From Deltaproteobacteria bacterium (GTDB lineage: Bacteria; Myxococcota; JACRCW01), in the NCBI GenBank assembly GCA_016218805.1, contig JACRCW010000122.1, forward strand, positions 1 through 34,218: a stretch of 34,218 nucleotides of DNA, given 5' to 3'. The position numbers and the translations under genes are program-made. The notes beneath the pieces are model-generated. The model was not told the DNA's origin and ran no database searches. It saw nothing but the letters and a program-made list of their open reading frames with translations. The number at the start of each line of letters is the position of its first letter. The stretch's first letter is position 1. Shown here in pieces: positions 23,052-31,345 of this stretch.

Positions 23052-25054
23052 GCGCCGGCCTCGCGCGCGGGACCAATCAGCAGCTGCAGGGCCTCGCGCA
23101 CCAGGGGGTCCCCTTCGGCCGCCAGCACTTCCCGGGCGGCGCGCGCCAGCGCGGCCTCCGCAATGCCGGCCTCCTGCAGCGCGGTGGCCGCGCGGGCGGC
23201 GGCGTGGCGGACCTCCCAGCGGGGGTCCCGCAGGTAGCTGGTCACCGTGGTGGAGGCGGCCTCCTGGAGCGACGCGCCCAGCGTGCGCAGCGCGGCGCGC
23301 AGCACAGACACCTCCGGGTGGGACAGCGCGCGGGTGCCGGCGGCCAGCGCCAGTTCGCCGCCCACGGATTCGGCAGCCCACAGGGCCGCTTCCGCGCGGT
23401 CCGGTTCCGCGTTGGCCGCCAGCTCCAGGATGGCCGAACGCGCCCGCGTGAGGTCCAGCGCGGACAGCGCGCCCAGGGCGGCGCGCTGGACTTCGGGGTC
23501 CTCGTCCGCCACGCGGGACTGCAGCGCATCCAGGTGTGCGCCGGCGCCCAGGCGGCCCAGCGCGCGCGCGGCCGCGGCCCGCACCGCCGGCAGTTCGTCG
23601 ACCAGCAGCGGCAGCAGCGCGTCGGTGGCGTCCGGGGTGCGGGCGGCGGCCAGGCCTTCGCACGCGGCGGCGCGGATCTCCGCGTCCGGGTGGCGCAGCC
23701 AGCCGCGGAAGCGCGGCCCATCATCCGGTCCGGCGGCGCGCGCCAGCACCTGCACCAGCGGGGCCTGCTCGGCGCCCGGGAGGATCAGCGGGGACACGGC
23801 GCGGTGGACCGCCAGCGGGAGGCTGACGGCGGCGTCCAGCAGCGCGCGCTGGCACAGGCTGCGGTCCTCCGGCTCCGTGGCGGGGTCCGCGGTGCGCCGC
23901 GCCAGCGGCTCCAGCGCGCTCACCGGCTCCGCGGCCAGCCACGCCCGCGCCACGCGCTCCAGCAGGTCATTGGAGACGCGCGGGAACAGCTGCTGCAGGT
24001 GCGGCACCACCCGCGGGTCCGGGTGCTGCTCCAGCAGTTCCAGCGCCAGCGCCTGGTCCTCCGGCTCCATGCGCCGCAGCATCTCCGCCACCAGCAGGCC
24101 CGCGTCCGGGCCGCCGCGCCGCAGCGCCTCGGCCACGGCGGCGTCCCACGGGCGGCCCACGCGCTGGGTCAGCAGCACGGCCGCCGTCCGCGTGTCCGCC
24201 ACCCAGCTGGCCGCGGCGGCCGCGCTGGCTGCGGTCTCCTCGTCACGGGTGCCCAACAGCTCCACGGCGCGGCGGCGCAGCTCATCCCGCCAGGAGGCGT
24301 GCCGCAGCAGCGCAGCCACCGCGGGGGCCGCCGTGCCGGCGGCGCACAGCGCGCCCAGGACGGCGGCGCGCAGCGTCCCCAGCCGCGAGCCCAGCGCCTC
24401 CACCAGCGCGGAGGGCGCTTCCGGGGCCTGGCTGTAGGGCACCGCGGTGATGGCGGCGGACCGCACCAGCGGCTCCTGCAGCAGCGGCGCCAGCAGGCTC
24501 CACCGTGGCGCCTGCCGCGCGCGCGCCAGCCCCAGCAGGATGGCGGAAACCTCCAGGCCGTCCGTGGGGGGCGCGGTTTCCAGGCGGTCCAGCAGGGCGC
24601 GGACGGCCTCCGGCGTGCCCACGCGGCCCAGCGCTTCCGCCGCCGCCGCGCGCACGTTGGTGTCCGGGTCCACCAGCCGCGCCACCAACGCGGCGCACGC
24701 GTCCGGCAGACCCAGCATGCCCAGCGCGTCCACCGCCAGTTTGCGATGATCCGCCGCGGGCGCGGCGGACACTGTGCACAGCGCCGGCAGCGCGGCGCTG
24801 CCCAGCCGGCTGAGCGCGGTCAGCGCGGCGTTGCGGCGGCCGGTGTCCTCAGGATCCTTGAGGCTGTCAAACAGGGCGGCGGCCACCGCGGACGGATCCG
24901 GCAGTGTGCACAACGCGTCCACCGCGGCGTGGCGCACGCGCCAGGAGCTGTCACCCAGGTGCGCCATCAGCGCGGGCAGCGCCTCCGCGGCCGGCCGCGC
25001 CGCCAGCGCCTCCACCCGGCGGATCCGGTCGTCCTCCTGCGAGATGCCGCTCAC
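23048..25054 (-). CDS. HEAT-repeat protein of the chemosensory operon
   Basis: 668 residues made almost entirely of HEAT/PBS-lyase-type helical repeats about 30 residues long, each with the L-x-D-x-x-x-x-V-R-x-x-A-A-x-A-L-G pattern (for example SWRVRHAAVDALCTL, DTNVRAAAAEALGRVG, AVRAAAARALGRLG, WEVRHAAARAATAL). There are roughly 18-20 repeats with no catalytic motif, so it is likely a protein-binding scaffold. The start is a GTG with GGGAGG upstream, 12 nt after the zinc-ribbon receiver gene; it overlaps cheR by 4 nt. From memory, the Che7 cluster of Myxococcus xanthus also carries a HEAT-like protein (Cpc7), so such scaffolds may be recurrent partners of myxobacterial chemosensory arrays; orthology is not shown. 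Confidence 0.9.
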   Translation of the reverse strand: MSGISQEDDRIRRVEALAARPAAEALPALMAHLGDSSWRVRHAAVDALCTLPDPSAVAAALFDSLKDPEDTGRRNAALTALSRLGSAALPALCTVSAAPAADHRKLAVDALGMLGLPDACAALVARLVDPDTNVRAAAAEALGRVGTPEAVRALLDRLETAPPTDGLEVSAILLGLARARQAPRWSLLAPLLQEPLVRSAAITAVPYSQAPEAPSALVEALGSRLGTLRAAVLGALCAAGTAAPAVAALLRHASWRDELRRRAVELLGTRDEETAASAAAAASWVADTRTAAVLLTQRVGRPWDAAVAEALRRGGPDAGLLVAEMLRRMEPEDQALALELLEQHPDPRVVPHLQQLFPRVSNDLLERVARAWLAAEPVSALEPLARRTADPATEPEDRSLCQRALLDAAVSLPLAVHRAVSPLILPGAEQAPLVQVLARAAGPDDGPRFRGWLRHPDAEIRAAACEGLAAARTPDATDALLPLLVDELPAVRAAAARALGRLGAGAHLDALQSRVADEDPEVQRAALGALSALDLTRARSAILELAANAEPDRAEAALWAAESVGGELALAAGTRALSHPEVSVLRAALRTLGASLQEAASTTVTSYLRDPRWEVRHAAARAATALQEAGIAEAALARAAREVLAAEGDPLVREALQLLIGPAREAGA

Positions 25055-25066
25055 GCCCGCCTCCCG

Positions 25067-25996
25067 TCAGACCGTCCTGGCACCGGGATCCACCCCGCGG
25101 GAAAGCCCGCTCAGCAGTTCCGCCACCGCTTCATCAAACACGCCGCGGGCTGATTCCCCCAGCGCCACCGCCCGGCTCTGGAAGATGCCGCGGGCTTCAG
25201 CCACCGCCGCCGCCACCTCCCCTTCCAGCGGCCCGCCGCTCTTGAGGCCGCGCGCCAGGGAGGCCTCATGGTACAGGGCGACGTCACTGACCAGCCGCCG
25301 GGCCAGCGCGCGCGCAGCCTCCAGGCCGTTGACCGGCTCCTGGGGCGCCCGCAGCGCTTCCGCCAGGGCGCGCTCCACCGGCATGTGCGTGCGGGGCGGC
25401 GGCGTCTGGCGTGACTCCAACAGGTCCCGCAGCTGCACGCCCAGCCGGTCCGGCACGTGGTGCAGTTCAATGTGGGCATCCGCGCCGTGCAGCGAGGTGG
25501 GCCGCCGCTTGTAGCGGGTCCGCTCAAACACGCTGGCCAGCAGGATGATGCGCAGCGCAGCGCCGCCGGGGCGGCCGCGCAGCACCTGGACCACCTGGAA
25601 GGCCATCACCACCGGGATCCCCACGTCCAGCACCAGCGCCACCGGGTGGTCCGGCAGCGAGGCGTCAAACGCCGCCACGGCCCGCGCGCCGTCATGGACG
25701 TAGCGCGGGACAAACCCCGCCTCCTCCAGAACGCGGCCCACCGTGGCGCACACCGCGGGGCTTTCATGGGCCACCACCACGGTGGGGCCCGCGGCAGGAG
25801 GACGGGACGCGGCGGCCGCCGGTGCGGCGGCGGCATCCCCCTCCGGCAGGCGCGGGGTGAACAGGGATTCGCAGTTGCCGCACAGCAGCCGCAGGGACGG
25901 GTCCGCCAGTTGGGCGGGGAGCACCGCGTAGCGGCGCCCGCACTCCGGGCAGAACACGGTGACCCGCTCCGGGGAACCCTGGGGCAGCGAGTTCAT
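25067..25996 (-). CDS. zinc-ribbon plus degenerate receiver protein
   Basis: 309 residues. Residues 14-45 are an MJ0042-type zinc ribbon (C16, C19, C39, C42). Residues 72-195 look like a receiver domain: D124 in VLDVGIPVVMAFQ occupies the phosphoacceptor place. However, the usual acidic pair after strand one is HE (77-78) and the conserved Lys-Pro after strand five is absent (ADAHIELHH). Phosphorylation would therefore be impaired or non-canonical. The C-terminal 100 residues are helical and Ala-rich with no known output domain. The start overlaps the upstream cheW stop (ATGA). I read it as an adaptor in the pathway rather than a transcription factor, which is inference. Confidence 0.82.
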   Translation of the reverse strand: MNSLPQGSPERVTVFCPECGRRYAVLPAQLADPSLRLLCGNCESLFTPRLPEGDAAAAPAAAASRPPAAGPTVVVAHESPAVCATVGRVLEEAGFVPRYVHDGARAVAAFDASLPDHPVALVLDVGIPVVMAFQVVQVLRGRPGGAALRIILLASVFERTRYKRRPTSLHGADAHIELHHVPDRLGVQLRDLLESRQTPPPRTHMPVERALAEALRAPQEPVNGLEAARALARRLVSDVALYHEASLARGLKSGGPLEGEVAAAVAEARGIFQSRAVALGESARGVFDEAVAELLSGLSRGVDPGARTV

Positions 25997-26532
25997 GCGC
26001 CACCTCCCGGCTGCGGCAGCGCCGGAAGCGCCACGGGCGCATCCCGCGCCAGCAGGCGCGCCAGGTTGAGCAGCAGCACCATCCGGCCGCGGTACTGCAG
26101 CACCCCGGAGAACACCTCCGCGGCGTCCCCGGACAGGATGCCATCACCGGACGTCAATGTTTCGCGGCCCACGCGTGCCACCTCCGCCACCGAGTCCACC
26201 AACAATCCCTGCAACCGGTGCCGGTCCAGCACCACCAGGATGCGGCGCCGGGGCCCCGTGTCATCCGGCGGCAGCCCAAACCGCACGCGCAGGTCCACCA
26301 GCGGCATCACCGTCCCGCGCACGTTGATGAGGCCGCGCACGCCCACCGGCGCACGCGGCAGCGGCGTCAGCGGCATGGGGCGCAGGATCTCGCGGATGCG
26401 CATGATGTCCAGCACCATCTCATCCCCGCCCACGCGGAACAGGCAGAGATTGACAAACGTGGTGTCCGCGCGCGCCGGGGCGGGGCTGTCCGTCTCAGCC
26501 ACGGGTGCGGGGAGCCCGGAGGTGTCCTTCAT
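25993..26532 (-). CDS. cheW: CheW-type coupling protein
   Basis: 179 residues, nearly all one CheW domain (about 25-165): NLCLFRVGGDEMVLDIMRIREIL, the central INVRGTVMPLVDLR strand motif and LVDSVAEVARV. CheW bridges receptors and CheA in the array. The N-terminal 24 residues are an unstructured-looking Pro/Ala-rich tail. The ATG overlaps the stop of the upstream cheW-like gene (ATGA) and has GAGGAGG before it, and its own stop overlaps the next gene. Confidence 0.93.
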   Translation of the reverse strand: MKDTSGLPAPVAETDSPAPARADTTFVNLCLFRVGGDEMVLDIMRIREILRPMPLTPLPRAPVGVRGLINVRGTVMPLVDLRVRFGLPPDDTGPRRRILVVLDRHRLQGLLVDSVAEVARVGRETLTSGDGILSGDAAEVFSGVLQYRGRMVLLLNLARLLARDAPVALPALPQPGGGA

Positions 26533-27266
26533 TCCGCCTCCTCATGCTGCGCGTCCGGTGAGGTGAGGCCCAGGTGGGTCATCAGCGTCCCCAGGTCCAG
26601 CACGATCACCAGGCCGTCCTCCGCATTGCCCAGGCCGCGCAGCAGCGTGCGGCGCGCCGTGGACAGGCCCACCGGGGGTGGTTCCAGCCGGGCGGTGTCC
26701 ATCTTCACCACGTGCGCCACGCGGTGCACCCAGAACGCCACACTGTCGTCACCCCGGCCCACCACCAGGAAGCGCGCTTCCGGTCCGCCGCCGCGCGCCT
26801 CACCCTGCACGCCCAGGATGCCGGTGAGGGACAACACGGGCATGACGTGGCCGCGCAGCGAAAACACCCCCAGCACGTGCTCCGGTGCCCGCGGCACCTC
26901 CGTGAGATCCAGCGGCTTGAGGATCTCCCGGATGCCCATGATCCCCATGCCGTAGTTCTCCCCGCCCAACCGGAAGATGAGGACGCGCTCCAGGTCCCCG
27001 CCGCCCTCCTGCGGCTGGAGTGACGCCTGCTCGGTCTCCACCACCTGGCCGTCGCGGCCGGCGTCCAGGAAGAACTCGGACAGGGCGTTGCGTCCGGTGG
27101 CGGAGATGGGCGCAAAGGTGGGCACCAGGGACCCCACCACGGTGGCACCCGCCGGGGGTTCCGGCAGGGCGGCCGGCCGGTCGGTCCCCGGCGGCGGCAT
27201 GGGTGGCAGCGACGCGGCACCCGCGTCACCCCGTCCCGCCGTCTTCTTCCTGCGTGGTCCGGCCAT
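26529..27266 (-). CDS. second CheW-type protein with long N-terminal extension
   Basis: 245 residues; AGGA lies 6 nt before the ATG at 27266, 7 nt after the cheA stop. Residues 1-90 form a basic, Pro-rich, probably disordered extension. Residues 92-235 are a CheW domain (VLIFRLGGENYGMGIMGIREIL, FSLRGHVMPVLSL, FWVHRVAHVVKMD). The middle LLRGLGNAEDGLVIVLDLGTL shows the usual C-terminal strand. The extension distinguishes it from the other CheW and could bind a specific partner such as the HEAT protein or a soluble receptor; that is inference. Confidence 0.9.
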   Translation of the reverse strand: MAGPRRKKTAGRGDAGAASLPPMPPPGTDRPAALPEPPAGATVVGSLVPTFAPISATGRNALSEFFLDAGRDGQVVETEQASLQPQEGGGDLERVLIFRLGGENYGMGIMGIREILKPLDLTEVPRAPEHVLGVFSLRGHVMPVLSLTGILGVQGEARGGGPEARFLVVGRGDDSVAFWVHRVAHVVKMDTARLEPPPVGLSTARRTLLRGLGNAEDGLVIVLDLGTLMTHLGLTSPDAQHEEAE

Positions 27267-27273
27267 GGTTTCC

Positions 27274-29304
27274 TCACGCCGCGGCATTGACGCCCAGCGC
27301 CTCCTCCACCAGCCCGCCCACGTCCAGCACCAGCACCGTGGAGCGCTCACCCAGGTCCGTGGCACCGGCAATGCCGCGCAGCCCCTTGAGCAACCGCCCC
27401 ATGGGCTTGATGACAATGTCCTGCCGCCCCACCAGCTCATCCACCACAATGCCCACGCGGTTGAGCCCCACGCCCACCAGGATCACGTACCCGTTGGCCA
27501 CGTCCGTCCCCGGGTAGCCAAACACGTCCCCCAGCCGCAGCAGCGGCACGGTGCCCTTGCGGGTCTGGAACACCTCGCGCGCCTCCACGGTGCGCAGCAG
27601 CTGTCCGTCATACGCCAGGATCTCGCTCACGCCGCCCAGCGGCATGGCCAGCGTGCGGCCGCGCACCCGGACAATCAGGCTCTGAATGATGGCCAGCGTG
27701 ATGGGCACCGTCAGTGAAAACCGCGTGCCGCGCCCGGCCACACTGTCAATCTCAATCATGCCGGACAGCCGCGCGATGTTGGTCTTCACGACGTCCATGC
27801 CCACGCCGCGGCCGGAGACGTCCGTGGCCTCGCGGCGGGTGGAGAAGCCAGGGAGGAAGATGAGGTTCCACAGCTCGCGGCCGGTCAGCGTGCCCACGCG
27901 CTCTTCCGTGACCAGCAGCTTCTCCAGCGCGGCCTTGCGGATGGCCACCTCATCCAGGCCGGCGCCGTCATCCTCCACGGAGATGAGCACGTGGTTGCCG
28001 CGCGGCTGCGCGCTGATGGTGACGCGGCCGGCGGCCGGCTTGCCCGCGCGCTGCCGGGCGTCCGCGGACTCCACGCCGTGGTCCACCGCGTTGCGCACCA
28101 GGGGCACCAGCGGGTCCACCAGCTGCTCCATCAGCAGCTTGTCCAGCTCCGTCTCCTCGCCGTGGACCACAAACTCCACTTCCTTGGCCAGCTCCCGCGC
28201 GGTCTTCTTCACAATGCGCTGCAGCCGTTCAAACGTCTGCGTCAGCGGCACCATCCGCACTTCCATGATGCCGCCCTGCAGCTCATCAATCTTGCGCTCC
28301 AGGGACCGGGCCAGCTTCTGCAGCTCAATGACCGGCTGGGTGTGTCCGCCGTCCACGCGCAGCAGGTCCGCAATGCGCCCCAGGCCGGTGCGCACCAGCG
28401 CAATCTCGCCCACCACGTTCATCAGGCGGTCCAGCTTCTCAATGTCCACACGCACGGTCTCCGTGCGCGGCGTGGCCGCCGAATGCGCCGGGACCAGCGT
28501 CTCCTCCTCCACCGCCGCGGGGCGCGCCGGGGCCGGCTCCGGGGCCTGCACCGAATTGCGCGGGCGCGTCCCGACGATGGACGCGGTGAACGCGGGGTCC
28601 AGCGCGCGCACCGCGTCTCCCAGCTCCGCCACCGCCACCTGGCCGGCAAACAGCAGGTCAAACGCGATGACGCCGGGCGCCTTCTCGCTGGAGGGGAGCG
28701 TGGTGATGATCTCGCCGCGGGACTTGAGCGCCTCCGTGAGCTTGCCCAGCCCCACGTCAAAGGCGTCCAGCGCCAACGGCGCGTGCACCAGGTAGATGGG
28801 CACGCCCTGGGCCACGTTGTCCGTGAGGCGGTGCTCCTCGTACTCGGTCAGGACGCTGAAGAACTCCGGGGCCAGGTCCAGGTCCTTGGGCGTGCGGGCC
28901 ACCACCGCCGCCGCCGGCTCCACCCCGGTCTTGATGGCGCCCACGCGGCGGCTGACCTCATTGACGCGGTCTTCCAGCCGGGCGGCCTCCTGCGGGTTGG
29001 CCTCCACCAGCTTCTGGAACAGCTCCACCGCCTCATCCAGCACGGACAGCACGCCGGTGGTGGGGGTGACCTTCCCCAGCCGCATGGCGTCCAGCGCGTC
29101 CTCCATGGCGTGCGCCAGGTGCCCCAGCGCGGGCAGGCCAATGAGCCCGCCAATGCCCTTGAGGCTGTGGGCCGCGCGGAAGACGTCATTGATGAGCGCG
29201 GGGGCCACGCGCCCGCCGCGCAGCCCGGTGTCCAGGGCGGACACGCCGTTGGCCAGCGCTTCCACCAGCTCGGCGGCCTCCGCGCGGAATTCCTTCTCCG
29301 TCAC
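27274..29304 (-). CDS. cheA: CheA chemotaxis histidine kinase
   Basis: 676 residues from a GTG start with GGAGGT upstream that overlaps the stop of the CheY-like gene (GTGA). Domains in order: P1 Hpt with phosphorylation site H46 (AAHSLKGIGG); a P2-like response-regulator-binding domain at about 165-240 (IYLVHAPLALD ... RGEIITTLPS); P3 dimerisation at 284-345 (LDRLMNVVGEI); P4 ATPase at about 350-535 with N box (NAVDHGVE 405-412), G1 (DDGAG) and G2 (GRGVGMDVV); and P5 CheW-like regulatory domain to the end. All catalytic boxes are intact, so it should autophosphorylate and signal to CheB, the CheY-like protein and possibly the other receivers. Confidence 0.97.
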   Translation of the reverse strand: MTEKEFRAEAAELVEALANGVSALDTGLRGGRVAPALINDVFRAAHSLKGIGGLIGLPALGHLAHAMEDALDAMRLGKVTPTTGVLSVLDEAVELFQKLVEANPQEAARLEDRVNEVSRRVGAIKTGVEPAAAVVARTPKDLDLAPEFFSVLTEYEEHRLTDNVAQGVPIYLVHAPLALDAFDVGLGKLTEALKSRGEIITTLPSSEKAPGVIAFDLLFAGQVAVAELGDAVRALDPAFTASIVGTRPRNSVQAPEPAPARPAAVEEETLVPAHSAATPRTETVRVDIEKLDRLMNVVGEIALVRTGLGRIADLLRVDGGHTQPVIELQKLARSLERKIDELQGGIMEVRMVPLTQTFERLQRIVKKTARELAKEVEFVVHGEETELDKLLMEQLVDPLVPLVRNAVDHGVESADARQRAGKPAAGRVTISAQPRGNHVLISVEDDGAGLDEVAIRKAALEKLLVTEERVGTLTGRELWNLIFLPGFSTRREATDVSGRGVGMDVVKTNIARLSGMIEIDSVAGRGTRFSLTVPITLAIIQSLIVRVRGRTLAMPLGGVSEILAYDGQLLRTVEAREVFQTRKGTVPLLRLGDVFGYPGTDVANGYVILVGVGLNRVGIVVDELVGRQDIVIKPMGRLLKGLRGIAGATDLGERSTVLVLDVGGLVEEALGVNAAA

Positions 29305-29711
29305 GGCGCACCTCCCGGGGCCGCGGCGGGCCACAACGGCGTCAGCGCCTCCCGCAGCGCGGCCAGCGTCACCGGCTTGGTCACGTACCCGGTGGCCCCC
29401 AGGGACAGCGCCTTCTGCCGGTCCCGCTCCGCGGCCTGGGTGCTCACCACCAGGATGGGGGCGTCCTTCTGCAGCGGGTGCTGGCGCACAAACCGGATGA
29501 GCTCCAGGCCGTGCACCTCCGGCATGTTGATGTCCGTGAGGATGAGGTCATACGGCCCGGAGGGGAGCGCCCGCAGCGCGGTGAGCCCGCTGTCCGCGGT
29601 GTCCACGCGGGCCTCGCGGCCGCGCTCGGCGGCCAGCTCCTCCACGGCGGACGTCAGCATCTGCCGCGTGGCGGCCGAGTCATCCACGACGAGGATCCTC
29701 AGCTCCGGCAT
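29301..29711 (-). CDS. single-domain CheY-like response regulator
   Basis: 136 residues, one receiver domain with acidic pair D10/D11, phosphoacceptor D60 (LTDINMPEVHG), conserved Ser/Thr in ILVVST and K112 in YVTKPV, so it should be phosphorylatable. A short Pro/Ala tail ends the protein. It starts on the last base of the upstream stop codon (TGATG) and its own stop overlaps the cheA start, so the three genes are translationally coupled. It is the obvious diffusible output or phosphate sink of the pathway; whether it acts on a motor, a motility polarity protein or another target cannot be told. Confidence 0.95.
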   Translation of the reverse strand: MPELRILVVDDSAATRQMLTSAVEELAAERGREARVDTADSGLTALRALPSGPYDLILTDINMPEVHGLELIRFVRQHPLQKDAPILVVSTQAAERDRQKALSLGATGYVTKPVTLAALREALTPLWPAAAPGGAP

Positions 29712-31309
29712 CAGACCGCTCCTCCCAGACGCCCCAGCAGCTGCTGCTCCAGGATGGCGCGCTCCATGGCCGCACCCGCCTGGGTGAGGAACAACTCCAG
29801 CACCTGCGTGTCACCCAGCTCGCGCCCGTCCGGCGCGTTGTCGCAGTACAACACGGCCTCCACCCGGTGCGAGCACAGGATGGGTGCGACCCACGCACGG
29901 GAGGGCAGCGGGCCGCCCAGGCGCTCGGACAGGTAGCGGTTCCATTCGGAGGCGAAGAACGGGTGCGCGCCGGGCCGCCCCTCCTTGAGGGCGGCGGCCA
30001 GCACGGTGTCCGCCTCCAGCGGGATGTGCGTGTCCCGCAGCGCCTTGCCGGGGTCCCGGTTGTTGGCGTCCAGGCCAAAGCCGCCCAGCCCCACAAAATC
30101 CCCCTCCGTGACCAGGAACAGCGCCGCGCGCGAGAACGTGGTGGACGCCACGCGCAGGATCATCAGCGGGATCTCGTCACGGCGCTCCGGGTCATTCACC
30201 GGGCCCACCATGTCCCGCAGCATCTCCAGTGCGCGCGCCAGCTCCGCCTGCGGGCCGGTCAGCGGCGCCACCGGGATGGGGGCAGCCTCACCCAGCTCCG
30301 CCATCAGCTCGCTGCCCAGGTCCACGCTGCCGGCGCGGTCCGACAACCCCGCGGCGGCCAGCACCGCGTCCACAAACGCCACGGTGTCCTGCGGCGTCAT
30401 GCGCTCCGGCGGCGGCTTGCGGACAAACAGTGACACGCCCAGTTCCCGCGCGCGGTCCACCGCGTCCGTGTTGTCCGCTTCCGACGTGAGGATCACGCGC
30501 GCCCCGGGCTCCTTCTCCTTGAGGCGGCGTACCAGGTCCAGCCCGCCCAGGATGCCGCGGCCATCCACGCGCGGCATCACCAGGTCCACCACCGCGGCCG
30601 TGCGGCCGGACCCGGTGCGGGCGGACACCCGTTCCCAGGCCTCCCGGGCGCTGCCGGCCTTCCCCACCTTCAGGCCGCGCTCCACAATCCGGCGGCACAC
30701 CGCCTCCAACAGCGCGGGATCGTCGTCCACCACCAGCAGGTCCTCCGTGGGCGCCTCCACGGCGGGCAGCCGCGTGCGGGTCCCCTTGCCGCGGGCGGGC
30801 GCGGGACGGGCCGCGCGCTCGTCCCGCGCGCGCGCCACCACGGCCTCCGCCTCAATCCCGCCGGCCACGGCCACCCCCTGGTCACCCAGGTAGCAGGGGA
30901 CCTCCGCCGCCTCCGCCGCCGCCTGGAACGAAAACGTGCCGCGGCCCACCGCCAGCAGGCGTTGCACCAGCTCGCGCAGCCGGTCCGTCAGGACGCGCGC
31001 GGCGTCCTCCGCCAGCTCCGGCGCCACCACCATGACGTCCCCAAAGCAGTCCGGGATGGGCTCCTTGCGGCGGGCTTCCGTGAGGCTGTCCAGCACGTCA
31101 TCCGTGAGCACGTCCGCGGCTTTCAGCACGTCCGCCACGGTGCGCGTGTCCGAATCCACGCGGGCCGCCACCAGGCGCCCCTCCCGCAGGGTCACGTGGC
31201 CCTGGTCCTCCTCGCCCTTGACGTGGAGCGCCCCGGAGCGGCCCGCTACGGCAAGCACCCTCAGCACCTCGTCCAGGTGGATGTCCTCCACCAGCCCGTC
31301 GAGCTTCAT
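29711..31309 (-). CDS. PATAN (DUF4388)-receiver-GAF protein
   Basis: 532 residues from the ATG at 31309; two in-frame GTGs at 31315-31318 would add two or three residues. Residues 1-140 match the PATAN/DUF4388 domain (MKLDGLVEDIHLDEVLRVL, SGALHV, EGRLVAARV). Residues 189-315 are a receiver with acids D195-D197, phosphoacceptor D242 (AVVDLVMPRVDG) and K298 (VRKPP). Residues about 345-525 resemble a GAF domain (ALFLVTEGDFVGLGGFG, VAPILCSHRVEAVLYCDN). No DNA-binding or enzymatic output. The arrangement suggests a phosphorylation- and ligand-responsive scaffold. It lies 36 nt after the hybrid kinase and overlaps the CheY-like gene by one base. Confidence 0.85.
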   Translation of the reverse strand: MKLDGLVEDIHLDEVLRVLAVAGRSGALHVKGEEDQGHVTLREGRLVAARVDSDTRTVADVLKAADVLTDDVLDSLTEARRKEPIPDCFGDVMVVAPELAEDAARVLTDRLRELVQRLLAVGRGTFSFQAAAEAAEVPCYLGDQGVAVAGGIEAEAVVARARDERAARPAPARGKGTRTRLPAVEAPTEDLLVVDDDPALLEAVCRRIVERGLKVGKAGSAREAWERVSARTGSGRTAAVVDLVMPRVDGRGILGGLDLVRRLKEKEPGARVILTSEADNTDAVDRARELGVSLFVRKPPPERMTPQDTVAFVDAVLAAAGLSDRAGSVDLGSELMAELGEAAPIPVAPLTGPQAELARALEMLRDMVGPVNDPERRDEIPLMILRVASTTFSRAALFLVTEGDFVGLGGFGLDANNRDPGKALRDTHIPLEADTVLAAALKEGRPGAHPFFASEWNRYLSERLGGPLPSRAWVAPILCSHRVEAVLYCDNAPDGRELGDTQVLELFLTQAGAAMERAILEQQLLGRLGGAV

Positions 31310-31345
31310 GGTCACCACGGTCCCGGTTGGGACGGACGGCGGACG

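Noticed and set aside
23204..25153. 649-codon open frame antisense to the HEAT-repeat gene
   Set aside because: Arg/Gln/Gly-rich mirror of the repeats; no recognisable motif and the reverse strand has a convincing repeat protein.
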